Shown piece after piece: positions 30,950 through 44,100 of a stretch of DNA of 64,000 bases. Every line of letters begins with the position of its first letter. Position 1 is the stretch's first letter. Position numbers and translations under genes: made by a program. Source of the DNA: Pseudocercospora fijiensis CIRAD86 (Eukaryota; Ascomycota; Dothideomycetes; Mycosphaerellales; Mycosphaerellaceae); NCBI RefSeq assembly GCF_000340215.1, contig NW_006921533.1, forward strand, positions 435,616 to 499,615, written 5' to 3'. The notes under the pieces are model-generated. The model ran no database searches and was not told the origin of the DNA. It worked only from the letters and a program-made list of their open reading frames with translations.

Positions 30950-33412
30950 TCGTCTGTTAGATTAACGGCGCCTTCTACGAGAGGATCGATTTTGCCTATA
31001 TAAGTTTAGTGTTTTACCGTTACTAAGCCGCGCAAGGCGCTAGTAAACACATGCCGTCGAGCTTCTTAAATATATCTACAACTAACTTATACGCTTTAAC
31101 AACGCTCTCTCGAGACAGGCCTCTTAGACGGCGAGGCTCTAAGACAACTATAAATGCATAGTACTAAGAGACTGCCTAGGTAGCCGTAGTAGGAGGTATA
31201 GTAAGTACGTATAGAGCTATCGTAGAAATACAGACTTCTAATAATTATTAGTACTCGTATAACTATTAAAGTTCTATCTATACGTTTTAGGAAGCTTCTT
31301 AGCATGCTTTAAGCAAACTAGAGCAAACTTCTATTACATTACGGTCGTATAAGGCTACTATACGTCCGTACGAGCGTACGTTATACGGCATCGTTCTACT
31401 ATTAAAAGGCGTTAGTATATATGTAGTCTAAAATCGAGGGCACTATACTTCTACTTATATCTAAAGTCGTATGTTATCTAAAATACCCGGTTAACGGTAT
31501 TATAGTAGAGCCCGGCCTAGAATGCTGCGTTATAGGCCGAAGGTCTATACTGTAGATTATTAATACGTACGAGCCTATCCTGCTTTAAGATCTCTCCTAG
31601 AGTACGATAGCTACTTCTATTAGCAGTGTTTAGTATATACCGTATAGCCGGGATGTCTTCGTCCGTTATAATTTAATAAAGAGATACGCTTCCGGTAGTA
31701 GGTATTAGCTATTTAGGATCGCGGAGGTAAGTTTCTTAGTCGAGGGTTTTGCGCTAGAAATGCTCGCTACGACGTATATTTCGCGCTCTTAGCGTAGGCA
31801 AAGGATTACGGTAGTTAAACATCTTTATTAGATAGATAGGCAAGACGACGTCCTAGCTATTATAGGTATAATATATGCTTTTACCCTCGCTATCTACTAA
31901 GCCGACGAATATAATACGAGGCTCCTATAAAGCGAAGCGTCGCTAACTACTCTTAGCGAAAGCAAGCATTTCGCTTATTACGTTTTAGTTCGACGGCGAA
32001 GTAGTATCGAAGACTACGAGCTTAATACACTTTATCTTATAGCGTAGAGCGTAGGATAGACTAAATAGAAGCTCTCTAGTATCTTTATAGCGTTATTAGT
32101 CGTACGACTCCTAATCGTAATCTATTATTAAATGCGTAATATAGTCTAGGTGCCCGGCTCCGATTAGGAAGACTACGCTATAGCTAGCTCTCCGGCACCT
32201 CTCGTTTAGGACTATTGCTTTAGAATATAGACAAACAAGCTCTATACGATCCGGAGACAGCTATTTGCTTATCGTATTAGACTCTAGGCACTCTGTAAAG
32301 CTCTTAACGAGCAGATAATTACAGATGTCTTTTAGAGTTACCTATGCTATACGCTAACGTACCGCTTTGAAGGTAGCGAGCGTATAAGTTTCGATATAGT
32401 TATACGTATCTTTAAATAACCGGAAGTAATAGCGCCGTAGGAACTTTCGACTAAGCTTTGCGTAACGCTTTAATTTAGCTTTAGTCTTATCCTATATAGT
32501 ATATAGAATACTATCTACGTACTAGGCGTAGAAGACATGCTATAATCGACGTCGAGCTATAGGATCTTATAGCGTGCTATGTCTTGCCGTCTCTACTATA
32601 AGGCTCGACTAATTCTTATACTCTGTCCGGTACTAGCTATAGGTAGTATAAATATAGAAGTCGTAAAAGTTAGGCTAGACGGGATTGCCTTCTATAGGCG
32701 TATTTGCCTCTACTATTTCTTTCTATAGCTTAACTATAGCGCGAGCGGACGATACTAGCTTCGATCTAGGGTTAGACGACTCTAGTATAAGACAGACCTA
32801 CTCGAAGAGGCGTAGTCTCTATGCCGTATAGGTTACGTTCGTAGACGGGTTTATAAATAGCTACTAGGAATCCTTAGCTATAATAGCTAATCTTAATAAA
32901 GCTTCGCTAAGGTTATTATAGTCGACGCCGAAAAGATATATCTACTAAGGCGTTCGACCCGAGATCCGGTCGATACTATTTATAAAGTCCTCGTAGGCGT
33001 TTATCTAGATATTAGTCGGGATAATATAGATTTTGTTCTTAATACCTTTAACTAAGGCGAATACGACTTCGTAGTCGTCGCTATTTAGTGCTTCGACTAG
33101 TCTAGTAAAGTTATAATAGTAATAGGCTCGATCTATTACTGCTCGAGAATTAATCTAGCTTAAGAACTTTATATTAATAGGTATAACTTCGACCTCCGGA
33201 AGGGCCTAAGCCTACTCGAGTATATTATAGAACGATGCTGTTTTAGCAGGTACGTCGGCTAAGTTAATAGGTAAGATTAGAACACAACTATCGGTAGGAG
33301 CGCCTTCGAGGCCTAGAATTTTGTTAGCTATCCTAATTACGAGGATAATAGGGCTTGCGCTTACTTCGGATAAGCACTACAACTATCTTACGCTCTCCTC
33401 GAATCGTTACAT
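30950..33412 (-). pseudogene. Element D long ORF of unknown function
   Basis: About 820 codons in one minus-strand frame from ATG at 33412-33410, with stops only of the TAG/TAA type. The protein is rich in Arg, Tyr, Ile and Leu and has no recognised motif. Notable stretches are a V-F-L-I-G-A-G-H segment, a V-V-F-D-T-T segment with an Asp, and basic helices with many Arg/Lys. It may be a divergent transposase or a structural protein. I searched by eye for DDE signatures, Y-x-D-D, tyrosine-recombinase R-H-R-Y spacing and Walker A loops and saw none that convince. Confidence 0.5.
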
Positions 33413-34212
33413 TACTACGCTATTAATACAGAATCTTGAATGCTTCTGCTTCGGCTAAAGGCTAGAATAGCGAATAATAGTATTTATCCTTATAGTCCTT
33501 AGCTAGGGAGTTGCTAAAGATAAGCTAGTCCGCTCGGGTCGGTCTAGAGTACGCTTATGCTATCTTATCTGTTAATATAATCCTTTCTAGTAACGTATAG
33601 TTAAGTCGTACGGATCTAGCATTTGTATAATTAGTATTAGATCTAACCCTTTGTCTAGGTAAGGCGCTAAACGTGTCTCGCGCGCCTGCGGCAGGCTTCT
33701 ATTACTATTTACGTTATAAGACATGTTTAGACGAGCGCCTAGGAGCAAGACATCGAGCTATTATACCTCTACTAAATTAATCAATATACCCTAAAGACCT
33801 ATTACGCTAACAAGATACTATTATAGCGCCGCTAAGCTCCGATAAAGAGGCTAACAGGTCTATTACGGCATCCGATGTCGTCCTAATAGATATATATAAG
33901 ACTATACCGCCGACAAGTGTTATACTATCGACAAAAAGCGATATTCTAGGAATAAGTAGACTTTGTAGACTTCGTACTAGACTTTAACGAAATATATAGC
34001 GTAACTGCCGCTTCGCCCCTATACTACTTCGCGTAGTAGCAGCCTTCTAGCTCGAGAGTTAAAGAGTCTATAAGAATCCTTTCTAAACTATAATACTAGT
34101 CTCCGGAGTAAACTAAGATCTTAAGGACATTATATTACTCGAGCCCTAGAGTAGCTCTATATAGACATCTTAGGTAGGTAATGCCCTACTAGAACTAATA
34201 GTTAGATTAGCA
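33413..34212. other. Divergent intergenic region of element D
   Basis: 800 bases between two genes transcribed away from each other. No supported frame. It would contain both promoters. Confidence 0.4.
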
Positions 34213-36489
34213 ATGTCTTAGAATACTACTAGTAAACATTTTATCGTATCTCCTCGCGATCTAGCGTATATAGCGCCTCGTTAGGATTTAAATAATCTAA
34301 ATCGTCCTATACTATCCGTAGAACGCATAGTAGCTATATTATAGTAACGGATTATAGAGGCCGAGTAGGGCATATATCGTAACGTACGACTAGTAGCGGA
34401 AGCGCCTCCTAGAACAAAGTCGATATTATTACTATTCTATATCTCCGGGAATTATTAGATTTACGTTTTGCTCTAGGTTGTCGGTATCGCCGGCTTTATC
34501 TATATCTACGACTCGAATCGGGCTTTAGGCTATATATATCTATAGGAAATATAGAATCGCCTTAATATAGAGCTGCCTCTAATTGCTCGTTTTGTATCCT
34601 TATTCTCCGGTTATCCGTTCTATAGCGTAACTTAGGCAAACTAAGTAATTGCCGCGCGCTGTCCGATCTAAGCTAACGGTAGTAATTGCGGCTTCTATAC
34701 TACGTTCTACGCTCGTTCCTTCCGAGAGGGCGTTGCTATTAATATAGCCCTAGTACTAGGCCGAGATAGAATAGAGATAGGTATTAGTCTACGACTCGAT
34801 TTAGCTAAATATATCGATACTGCAATTAGCCTCGACCCGGGTCCTCCCGTCTAAGGTAGAACTAGCAACTAAGATAGCAATAGCGACTCCTTAAAAGATA
34901 GTAACACCCCTAGTAAACGCACTAAGAATAGTATAACAAAGGCGGGGAGAACGTCGACTAACTCTAGAAAGTAGGCTTGCTACTACTAATTACGAAATAG
35001 CAAGTATTACGATAGTAACGTATATAAATATAGAAAGAGCAAGTCTAGCGCTAGGAGCTACTATACAGATTACTGCTACGATAGCGTCGTCTGCGATAAT
35101 ATACTACTAAGCGATATATACTTAGAGGAGAGAAGCCTAGCCTAGCGCTTGCCCGAGGCGCTACTTAAGAGAAGTAACGCGCTACTAAGTAACGAGCCTT
35201 AGACTACAAAAGAACGACTATACGCGCTATAGATAATGTTTAAATACTCCGATTAGCCCTATCGCATACGAGTAAGGAGGCATAGAGCCGAATTTAATAA
35301 TAGTAGACGTAGAGGTTACGAAATCTTCGATAAGGTTAAGCGGCTACTAAAGGAGTAGATTTCCCTCGCGATGCTAAGGACTTAGCTTGCCGAGGAGAGG
35401 GAGGCCGATACTATATCTAAATTATCGGGCGAGTTAGAGAAAGATACTCTAAATAGTATCTTTGTAGTTAAGTATAACTATCGAGGTAGTATACTAGCTA
35501 GGACTGTTATTAATGCCCGATAGTATACCGTAAGCGGTCCGGAGTAGACGTTAGAAGAATTAGCTAAACTCGACCGATATAAGGATAGAGGTCTCGGCTA
35601 GAAAGCTATTATACGCTACTTCCTAGGTCGAACTCATTCGTTATACTAGGCAAAGTAGCGAAGAGAATAGTTACGTAAGTAGAATATACGAGTAGACGAT
35701 ATACCTAGGGTTCTAGGTAAGAAGTAGTCGGTAGACGATTTAGTAAAACTAGAGATGCTCTATTAATAGGGCCTGCCTCTATATAAGATGCCTAACTACT
35801 TCCCCGGACGTATATAGTTAGCTTGTAGTAAAGCTCTCGGCCGACTCCTAAGCCGAAGCTAGCGCAACGAAACGAGCCGTAATAATCCTCGAGGTACACC
35901 TTACGTAGCTCCGATCGTAAGTGTAGGTTAGGCGCGTATATTTACCGAGCTGCTTACCGCTACGCATATATATCGCGGTAAAGTAACGCCTCTATTTCGT
36001 TATATAGCTAAAAATAATCTTAGTAATCTCGCTAATACTATTTAGGACTAGAGGGATACGGAGACAAGGTAGAAACGTATTAAGAACAGTCGAATCGCTC
36101 CCTTCTATATAGTCTACGCGATCTCTATTAACTAAGAGGGCAGCGAACCGGCTATTCTATTAGACTTTAGTATAGTAGATTATAGTAAGTAAGGTATAAG
36201 ACCCGGCTACTATTCTACCTCTGCTTATATACTAATAGTCTGTAGGTATAATGCGTTTCTATTAGGATAATACGGGCGAATCTATATACTTCTATAGCAA
36301 TAAGCCGTAGGACCTACTATAGTAAGAATAGTTTCGAGAGTAGTCGTTTTTCCGGCAATTTAAGAATAGTAGGGCTATTTCCTAGCTTTAGGATAAGTAA
36401 GTCTTATAAACCGTAATACGGGGAAGATATCTAGCTAACTATAACTAGTCTAGATCTTAATGTATTGCCTATCCGATAGGAGTCGGTAA
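34213..36489 (+). pseudogene. Element D Ulp1-like (C48) cysteine protease gene
   Basis: One frame of 758 codons from ATG 34213, with RIP-type stops, to TAA 36487-36489. Residues 60-170 carry the full C48 tetrad once TA is reverted: His 81 followed by Trp 82 (now TAT TAG), Asp 100 in an I-Y-D-S-N motif, Gln 153 (now TAA) and Cys 159 in S-N-C-G. The spacing (19, 53 and 6) fits Ulp1/SENP proteases, which cleave SUMO or related precursors. The rest is unrecognised: a Ser/Asp/Lys-rich linker (about 220-320) and a basic helical region (about 350-560). Such peptidases accompany several DNA-transposon groups and virus-like transposons. Confidence 0.72.
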
Positions 36490-36822
36490 TTGAGATTAAC
36501 GCCGGCTAAGATGCAACGTACGCGGTCGATATAAACTTCGTAGATAATTATTAGGATACTATCGAGGCTAATTAGAACCGAGGTCTACTAATTATCTTAA
36601 GCTTTCTAGAACAGATAATCTGCACAAACTTAAGAGACCTTGTAGACTACTTTACTACGGATTAGACTAGAGCCGAGTATTATAAGAAGCCGCGTATACC
36701 GCAAGGTATATAGGGTAGGAAATAGAACTTTATAGTTTAATCGCTAGAGTTCTTAATCTAGGCGTAGGGTAAGAGTCTGCTTCGCGATAGTATATTACGC
36801 CGAGAGATTTGTAGAAAGCTAA
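36490..36822 (+). other. Element D, downstream of the protease gene
   Basis: The plus strand reads open in other frames for short stretches, but nothing is recognised. It ends at the C2 insertion (CTAA at 36819-36822). Confidence 0.35.
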
Positions 36823-37101
36823 TAAAGGACGGAAACTAATACTACTACTACTACTCGTAGCAATAGTATAGGCTACCGAGGGTAATATAACCTATAGCAA
36901 TATAGGCAGCTATGTTTAGCAAGATAGGATAACGAGACTGTCGCTTAGGCTAATAACTAGAGCCCTGTAATATAGGCATTGTAGAAGTGTAATATAAACA
37001 ATGTGCTATACGAGGTTGATAATCTATCTACAATATAGAAGGAGGCCTCTTATATAGGCTTAAAACTGGCCTATAGGTATAGGGCCGGTTACTAGCTAAT
37101 A
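36823..37101 (-). repeat. C2 3' LTR
   Basis: 279 bp, reverse complement of the C1 LTR apart from RIP-type changes. The purine tract of the element (complement of 37102-37115) lies beside it. Confidence 0.93.
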
Positions 37102-37209
37102 TCCCTCCCTTTCTTCGTATCTAACTAGACACGCTTTACATTGCGCGCTTAAAACAAACATATATGTATCCTTAGCGTTCTTAGCTAAGGCTATTTTCAG
37201 AACTCCGCA

Positions 37210-37232
37210 ATAATACCCCCGGGGTAGCATTA
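37210..37232. repeat. Palindrome P5 of C2
   Basis: AATAATACCCC, centre C on this strand, GGGGTAGCATTA. It includes the complement of the ORF3 stop codon (37230-37232). Confidence 0.85.
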
Positions 37233-40025
37233 ATCCTAGATACTATAATTATGTAAAAACAACTTCCTAAGCAATACTATACAGACCTACTGTTGCTTTA
37301 ACGCGCCGTAATCCTTACTAGCAATAACCTTATCTGCTAGTCGGTTCTCGAAATCTCCTCCGCATACGTTAAAGCTATTAGTACCGAAGTACTATCCCTC
37401 GTAGAAAGCTTAATTAACGAGGAGGTTAGTAGCCTTTTCCTTCGTAGTATTCTCCTAATCGTATAGATATTCCTTAAGTCCCTCGTTATTAAGCTAGAGG
37501 ATCTGTTTAACTTCGTTGTAAACAACGTAACTTAACTAAGGAATCCTACTAACTAGGGCGTCGGAGATATAACTAAGGCCTTCGACTAAGATAGCGGTAG
37601 GGAAGGGGAACAGTACGAAGGTATTCGAACCTAGAAGGGCGGTTAGATTACGGTGCGCCTTAGCAACCTTAGCGACGGTTAAGTTATCGTAACCCTTAAT
37701 CTTAGTACCGTCGATAACGCGAGAGTAGCCTAGGTTAATTAATATACGGTTGCTCTTAGTCTTTAGATTACTATATAGTAGGTATAGTATCTAAACAGAG
37801 ACTTCGTACTCCTTTAGAGGGTTAAGGATCTACTCCGCCTTACGCCCCTTACTATTAGGCTAACTATCGAACATATAGTCGAGGTCGTCGTCGGTAAGGT
37901 GCTTGTTAGTAAGCTTGCCGATCTTACTTAGCGGGACTAGGCTACGAGCCTTAAGCTTCTTAACCTAGTTCGTAAAGACCTTAGGCTAATATATACCTTC
38001 GATAATAGTAGAGCAGCTAGTCTTATCCTTAGATATAAGACAGACCTTAATACGTAGGTAACTAGCACCCTCGCTAGCTGCGAGCTTAACTATATCTTAT
38101 CCGAGACGAGCAGACTCCTTAGAAGGACAGTTTTTATAAGTACCGCTAACCTTAAAGAACTTAGTAGGCTTAGGGATAGAGATAAGCTCGTATACGTAAT
38201 TAGGTCGAAGGGCGATAGCTAAGAGCTATAGGGCAGGGTGCTAGCGGACGATTTAGTTGCTTACACTATAAGTTTAAAGGGCATTACGGCCTTCCTGCTT
38301 AGACTTAGGCATCGTACGTATATACTAAAGGTACATTTCAAACTCCTCCTATATTAGGTCGATAAGGAAAGGAAGATATACTCTACGAGGCTCTTATAAC
38401 TAGCTAAAGACTTAAGGGAAGATAGTATTGCTAGTCTAGCGAAAGCGGTCGAAGGAAGTGCCTTAGCTAAGGATACCGGTAACGAACTTGCTCTAGCGAT
38501 CCGTTAGCGTAAGGGCGCGAGTAATAGTACTAGTAGGGTTGAACGCGTAGAGTCCTAGAGATGTCGGGGCGGCAATAGGGCGTCTAGGAAACTAGTTAGT
38601 ATAGGCCTAATTAGCCTTAAGGGCAGCGAAGGCGTCTTAATTAGGAACCTCGCGACTAATCTTTAATAGGCGACCGACGAGGACACTCGCCTTAGCACTA
38701 GTATAGAGACTATAGACCTTAGCGGCCTTCTTAATATAGTTAGCATATATAGAGAACGGCTCTTCTCCTAGCTTGCTAAGGTCGTCGAGCTATTAATAGA
38801 TAGATAGGGCGGTAGGAGCTTTACCTATATCGGCTTTAGGAACTATATCGATCTTAGTAATAAAGTGCGTAATAGAGTCGCCCTTACAAGAACTATAGAT
38901 ATTCTTAGTTAATAGGATCGGCGAGAGCCCTCTATCTCTACGCTCGCTAAAGGAGCCTTCGGAGGAGACATCTTCTAGTAGTATATCTAGTATATCAATA
39001 TCCGAGTTACTATAGTTAGTACTATAGTTAGTCCTAGAAGGGGCGCTATACTTCTTAGTAGCCTTACGGAGGGCCTAGCGAGTATATAATACCTTCTTGC
39101 GCGCTACTTCGGCCTTAGCGCGCTCGTCCTTAACTTCCTAAGGGACCTTATAGTTACGGGTCGAGCGACGGTCCTAAGCCTATATTTCCGTAGCGAGCGC
39201 GAGACTAGTAGCCGTATCGGCCTCTATTTCTAGGCGAAGAGCCTTACGTTTAAGGACATTAACGATAGGAGCCTCTTAACCTTTAATAATAAAACCTGTA
39301 CTATTAATGCGATAGCCCTTCTCTTTTAGTAGATCCTTAGTTATCTATATATTAAGATCGATCTAGACAATTGCATTATAGTACCGCTTCTAGTAGGATG
39401 TCGTAAAGTCGTTAAGCGCAAAGGACAAGTTAAGTAACTACTTGCCTACCTTCTTGCTAGCGGTAGACATACGATAGATTATAGTACGGGAAAGGTACTT
39501 AGCGCCTTAACGACGGACCTTGTACTTATTAACGAACGAAGAGACCTGCTTTATACGCTCTTATCTACCGTAGGCGAAGTTAATAAGGCTCTTAGGAAGA
39601 CTGCTTAGTCCTCCCTAATATTCGAAGGCCTAGTCGAGGGTCTTAAAGCGCAAGCGAATCTAGGTGCCGGCCGTCTCGAGGCTATAGACGATAGGAAAGG
39701 CTTATTCGATATCTATATCGTTAAGGACCTCGCGCTTAAAGATACGCTTACCGATAGACTAACGTAAGTTATTTATACCGTACGTAACTAAGATAGTAGC
39801 CTTCTTAATGTTCCTATTAATAACGCGTAGTAGGGTACGAGCGTTCTAGATCTTCTCTTAAGGGTCTTTAAGGGCGGTAACGATCTAGAAGCAGTGCTCG
39901 AGGCTAGTTGTAGTAGCTAAGGCGCTATCGGAGGGGGCTTCGATCGGGACTAGTACGCCTAGGTTTAGGGCTAGTAGGTTGCTACTACTACTAGCGCCTA
40001 GCGGATTTAGGGCGCCGGAAGACAT
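37230..40025 (-). pseudogene. C2 ORF3: unknown 931-residue protein
   Basis: Same gene as C1 ORF3. The ATG is intact here (40025-40023) and the stop TAA is at 37232-37230, giving 931 codons with no net indel relative to C1. In-frame stops sit partly at other sites than in C1, as expected if RIP hit each copy independently. This copy confirms the start codon lost in C1. Confidence 0.8.
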
Positions 40026-40446
40026 CTTAGTCGACCGGAACGGAAAGGAGTTAGTAACGAGCTTGCAAAAACGTTCGTAGCTTGTTAATAATAATTAAAG
40101 GGTTTAGATAGAAGAGGGGGGGGGTAGGCGGTAGTAAGTTAGTTAGTACTCGAGTAGAAGAAAGAGCTTAGAAGGCTCGCCTTAAATAGGGTGCGAAGGT
40201 AGCGTAGTCCGTATATTCCGGTAAAGCAAACGGATAACGATTATATATAGACCCTAAAAAGTAAAGCTATATACGAGACTCCTTTATTAGTAGAGCGGCT
40301 AAAGTTTAACAATCGATCTAGCTAATTGCTAGTAGCGACTACGCGCCTTTATTAACCTCTAGCTTTCGTAGATTCCCGCGTACTCGAAATGTAACTAGTT
40401 AGTTCGAGTACCTAGTAGTAATCTATAGTAGTAAGGCTAGCGGGAC

Positions 40447-40471
40447 TAATAATACCCCCGGGGTAGCATTA
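40447..40471. repeat. Palindrome P4 of C2
   Basis: TAATAATACCCC, centre C, GGGGTAGCATTA, between ORF3 and ORF2. Confidence 0.85.
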
Positions 40472-40871
40472 GCTTTTCTCTAGAGATGCTCGGCAACTAG
40501 GAGCAAATCGCCTAGGCCTAGCGTAGCTTATATTAGCCTATAGCACTATCGTTATAGATATAGCATCACCTTTTATAGCAGCAGGTATATAAACGTAGCC
40601 CGTGCGTTCTTCTTTCTTCTAAACACTAAGCTTAGCGGCCTAAGGTCCCTATTCTTAGAGGCTATAGGCCTAGGTTGCTATGTCTATCTAAGAGCTAGGA
40701 AGGGAGAGGGATCCTCCCTTTCTTAGTGTCCTACGTAGCTAGTACTAATTAGGGTAGGAACATCCTCTAGTAGAGTATCTTATTATCGTTATTACTTAAG
40801 GAAGGTTGCTAGAGTCTAGGAATCTAGAGGGAAGTAGTCCTAGAAGGGTAGAGGGGTTAGGTTCGGCTATC

Positions 40872-40904
40872 TTCCTAATACTACCCCCGGGGTATTATTA
40901 GGAA
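40872..40904. repeat. Palindrome P3 of C2
   Basis: TTCCTAATACTACCCC, centre C, GGGGTATTATTAGGAA. The outer CCTAAT/ATTAGG pairing is the same as in C1. Confidence 0.85.
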
Positions 40905-41167
40905 AACACGCCTCGTACAGTTCTATCTAAGGAAACAAGAGCGAAGGAATAAAGTTATAGTAACATTAATCGAAGGTAAAGGCAAAAGCAAAAAACAATA
41001 ATAGGATAAACTAAAAGCAATAAACGAGAGTATAAATATTAGCAGGAACAGACAATAGGTAAGGACTAAAGGTATAGGGCGGCACTATATTAATAGCGCG
41101 GAGAACGATCGATAAGAGTAAGGAAGCAACGTAGTAGAGGCAGGTAGAGGTAAGGAAGAGCAAGCAA

Positions 41168-44100
41168 TTATTTAGTTTCGGGATCTAGCTATAATTCTAG
41201 GCGGTCTTCGTCGCTAGACTAGTTAGGTTCCTCGGAGTTAGAGTTAGATAGCTAGAAGTCTAGTTTACTATTAGAATCGGAATCAACATCGGAAACGCTC
41301 TATATATAGTTAATCCGTATATAACCCTCCCTCTATTCTTAAGTTATTCCTAATAGCTTACTAAGACGAATCTAGGGATAGGTATAGTTCTTAGGTAGAA
41401 TAGGATCTATAATAGCGGTAGGATCCTCCTCCCGATAGGTATCTAAGGACGGCAGAGGGTCTGCTAAGGCACTAACTTCCTCCTCGGTCGGCGGAGGGCG
41501 GGTAGGTTCGCGTAACTTAACGATCTTCTTTAGATTAGCCCGAGGGTAAGAGTGCTTTAAGGTAGCACTATCTAGCTCCTAAAGAAGGTATACGGAACCC
41601 GAGTAAAGGACCTCCTTTACTCTATAAGGACCCTTCTACTTAAAGGCTAGCTTATAGAAGTAACTATACTCTAGTTCGGACCGGTATAGAAGGACTATAT
41701 CGCTAACCTTTAGAGGTTCCTAATTAATAGCATTATAGTTATTAAAATACTACTTAGCCTCTTCCCGAAGCCGACGTTATCGAGTAAGACCCTCTTAAGA
41801 AGTCGTAGTTATATCCTTAAGAGCCTTAGCCCGTAGGGTAAGAAGGTCTGCCCTAGTACGAATAGACCCCTAATCGTAAACGCCGTACGTACGGTAGGAC
41901 AATTCAATAGGAAGAACGGCGTCCCTCCTAATTATAAGTTCCGCTAGTATAAGTCTAGTCGTATCGATAATAGTAGTTCGGTCCGCCTAGAGAAGGGCTA
42001 GGACGCGGGTAGAAATAGGAACTAATCTATCGCTACTATTAGTTATCTTAGATAGGGCATTAATTAACGACCGATAGCCGCGCTTAATAATAGTATTCGA
42101 CTAGGGATAGTACGGAGAGATGCGAACGTTCTTAGCCCCGTACGAAACAAGTAGCGCTTAAACCTCCTTAGCTATATTGTTTATAGCGTTGTCTAAGATA
42201 ACCTCGTAAGGTGTTCCCTAGCGGCAAAACAGATCCTTAAATAGGAAGGTAGCTATATTACGGGCATTAATAGCACTGCAACCTTTGTAGAAATAATAGG
42301 CCTCCGGCTATCGAGAAAGACCTTCTCGAATAATATATAGGCTATTATTGCGGCTAAGATAGACCCTATCGCTATACTACCGCTCCCTAACTAACTAGGT
42401 AGTAGGGATACGAAGCTCTCCTAGACGCCGGTAGCTGTTCCTAAAGTTGCACTTAGGACAGCTCTTATAGTAGCGGGAGACATTAGCCTATACGCCGTTC
42501 TACTAGTAGCGTCGACAAAGGACATCGAAGGTGCCCTCCGCCGCCCGGTAGCCGAGCTTATCGTAAACGGAACGAAGGATTTCTTATCGGGCTGCTAGAT
42601 CGTTAATAATACGCTAGAGCGGTATATTAACTATAGCCTATCGCTAAAGGATGCGATCCTTAATAAGGAACCTCCGAGAATAGCGAATAATACGACGGTA
42701 TTAACTCTTTAATAGACCGGGAGCTCTCTTCGTATAGGTAAGGAAGTAGGCGATATTATAGGAGTCGTCGGAGTAGACCCTATTAAGGATATTATCCCTG
42801 CCTAGTTCGCCCGCCTTAGTATCGTCCTAGTCCTCGCCGCTAGTAGTAGGGTCTTCGTTAGGCTAGTTACTAGGTTAGTCGTCGGCAGTAGACCTAGTAA
42901 TTACCGGTATAGCGTTAATATAGAAGGTAGTAAAGAAGGTGCAGTTAATAACCGCGTCGATATCCTCTTCTTCTATTATCTCGGCGATGTATTCTTCTAT
43001 AGCAGGCCTTCTAGAAAGGCTATCCGGCCTAGTATACTTCTTGCTAGGGATATAGAAGACGTCGAAATTAAACAAATAGATCTAGGCAACCTACCGAGCT
43101 ATCGTAGAGTTAGGCAGGTCGGAGGCTATACGGTTAAGTTAATAGACTAGCGTCTAAGCGTCGACTTCTAGGCGAAAGAACACTCTAAAGAGCTAAGATC
43201 GGAACTTCTTAAGAGCCTTATAGACACTAGGGCACTCTCGCTTGCTAGCATCGTATCGGGCCTCGATAGGTTTCTATAAACCGGACTCGTACCGGACAGG
43301 GTAACGTAAGGAGGGCTCCTTACGATTATACTATATTAGTATCTCGCCGTAGCCTTCCCCGCTCGAGTCGATAGTAACAATTAGTAGACCTACGCCTTCC
43401 GAGTAGTTAATAGAGGTAAGCGTAGGCGCGCTAACAAGCGCCTTAGTAACCTTGTCCTTAGCGGCTTAGTAAACGGAGGTCTATACAAACTCTATATCCT
43501 TCTTAAGCAAGGCGTATAGAGGCTTATATACTAACGTAAAGTTTTCGACCTAGATGCGGAAGTAGGAGACTACTCTAAGCTAGATCCGGACATCTTTCTA
43601 ATAGGTAGGGTCTAGCTAGGAAACAATCTTTAGGACCCGTACATTGTTAGGATAGCGGCCGTTCTTATTAGTTACAAACCCGACAATGTTTATTCGTTTG
43701 TATAGAAGCTAAAGCTTCTCCCTATATACCGTTAGGTTAGCTCGCTCTAGGTCGTAGAGGACACTATCGAGGTTCTAAATATATTCGAGAAAGAACCTAC
43801 GGATGCTAGGCTCTATTTCTTTATTATCGTACCTAGTTTTAGGGCCCTTAATACCGATGTCGTTAAGGAAAGGCATCGCTATATAGGAGATATAGGCCGC
43901 GAGGACTTAATTTATAATACGAACGAACTAGGCTACGGAGTTAGTTGCCCCTTATAGAAGGGTAGTTTGTCTATACAGCCTAAGAGGTATCTCGAAACTA
44001 GTAAGGTCGCGGCTATTAGGATAGAGAGGGATCTAGTCGTAGCCCGAGAAAACATTAACTAGTAAGGCTATAATATAGTTAGCAAAAGCTTCCGAGAACC

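Larger units (their letters stand above)
29526..36822. mobile_element. Element D, middle segment
   Basis: 7.3 kb between A's right target duplication and the C2 insertion. It carries two divergent genes separated by about 800 bases: a minus-strand frame starting at 33412 and a plus-strand protease gene starting at 34213. CA/TG loss is as strong as in the retrotransposons, although a few TG/CA survive. It has no LTRs, no reverse transcriptase and no recognised DDE transposase. A DNA transposon is the favoured class because a Ulp1-type peptidase occurs in KDZ/Zisupton, some Mutator-like elements and Polintons; the polymerase, integrase and ATPase expected in Polintons are not seen. Confidence 0.6.

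Noticed and set aside
31096..31305. Minus-strand hydrophobic short frame
   Set aside because: It is an alternative frame of the long element D ORF; the longer frame is better supported.
29526..33412. Element D as a Starship with a tyrosine-recombinase captain
   Set aside because: No convincing R-H-R-Y arrangement and no cargo genes in the visible part.
29526..36822. Element D as a Polinton/Maverick
   Set aside because: The protease fits, but no protein-primed polymerase, retroviral-type integrase or packaging ATPase is recognisable in the visible part.
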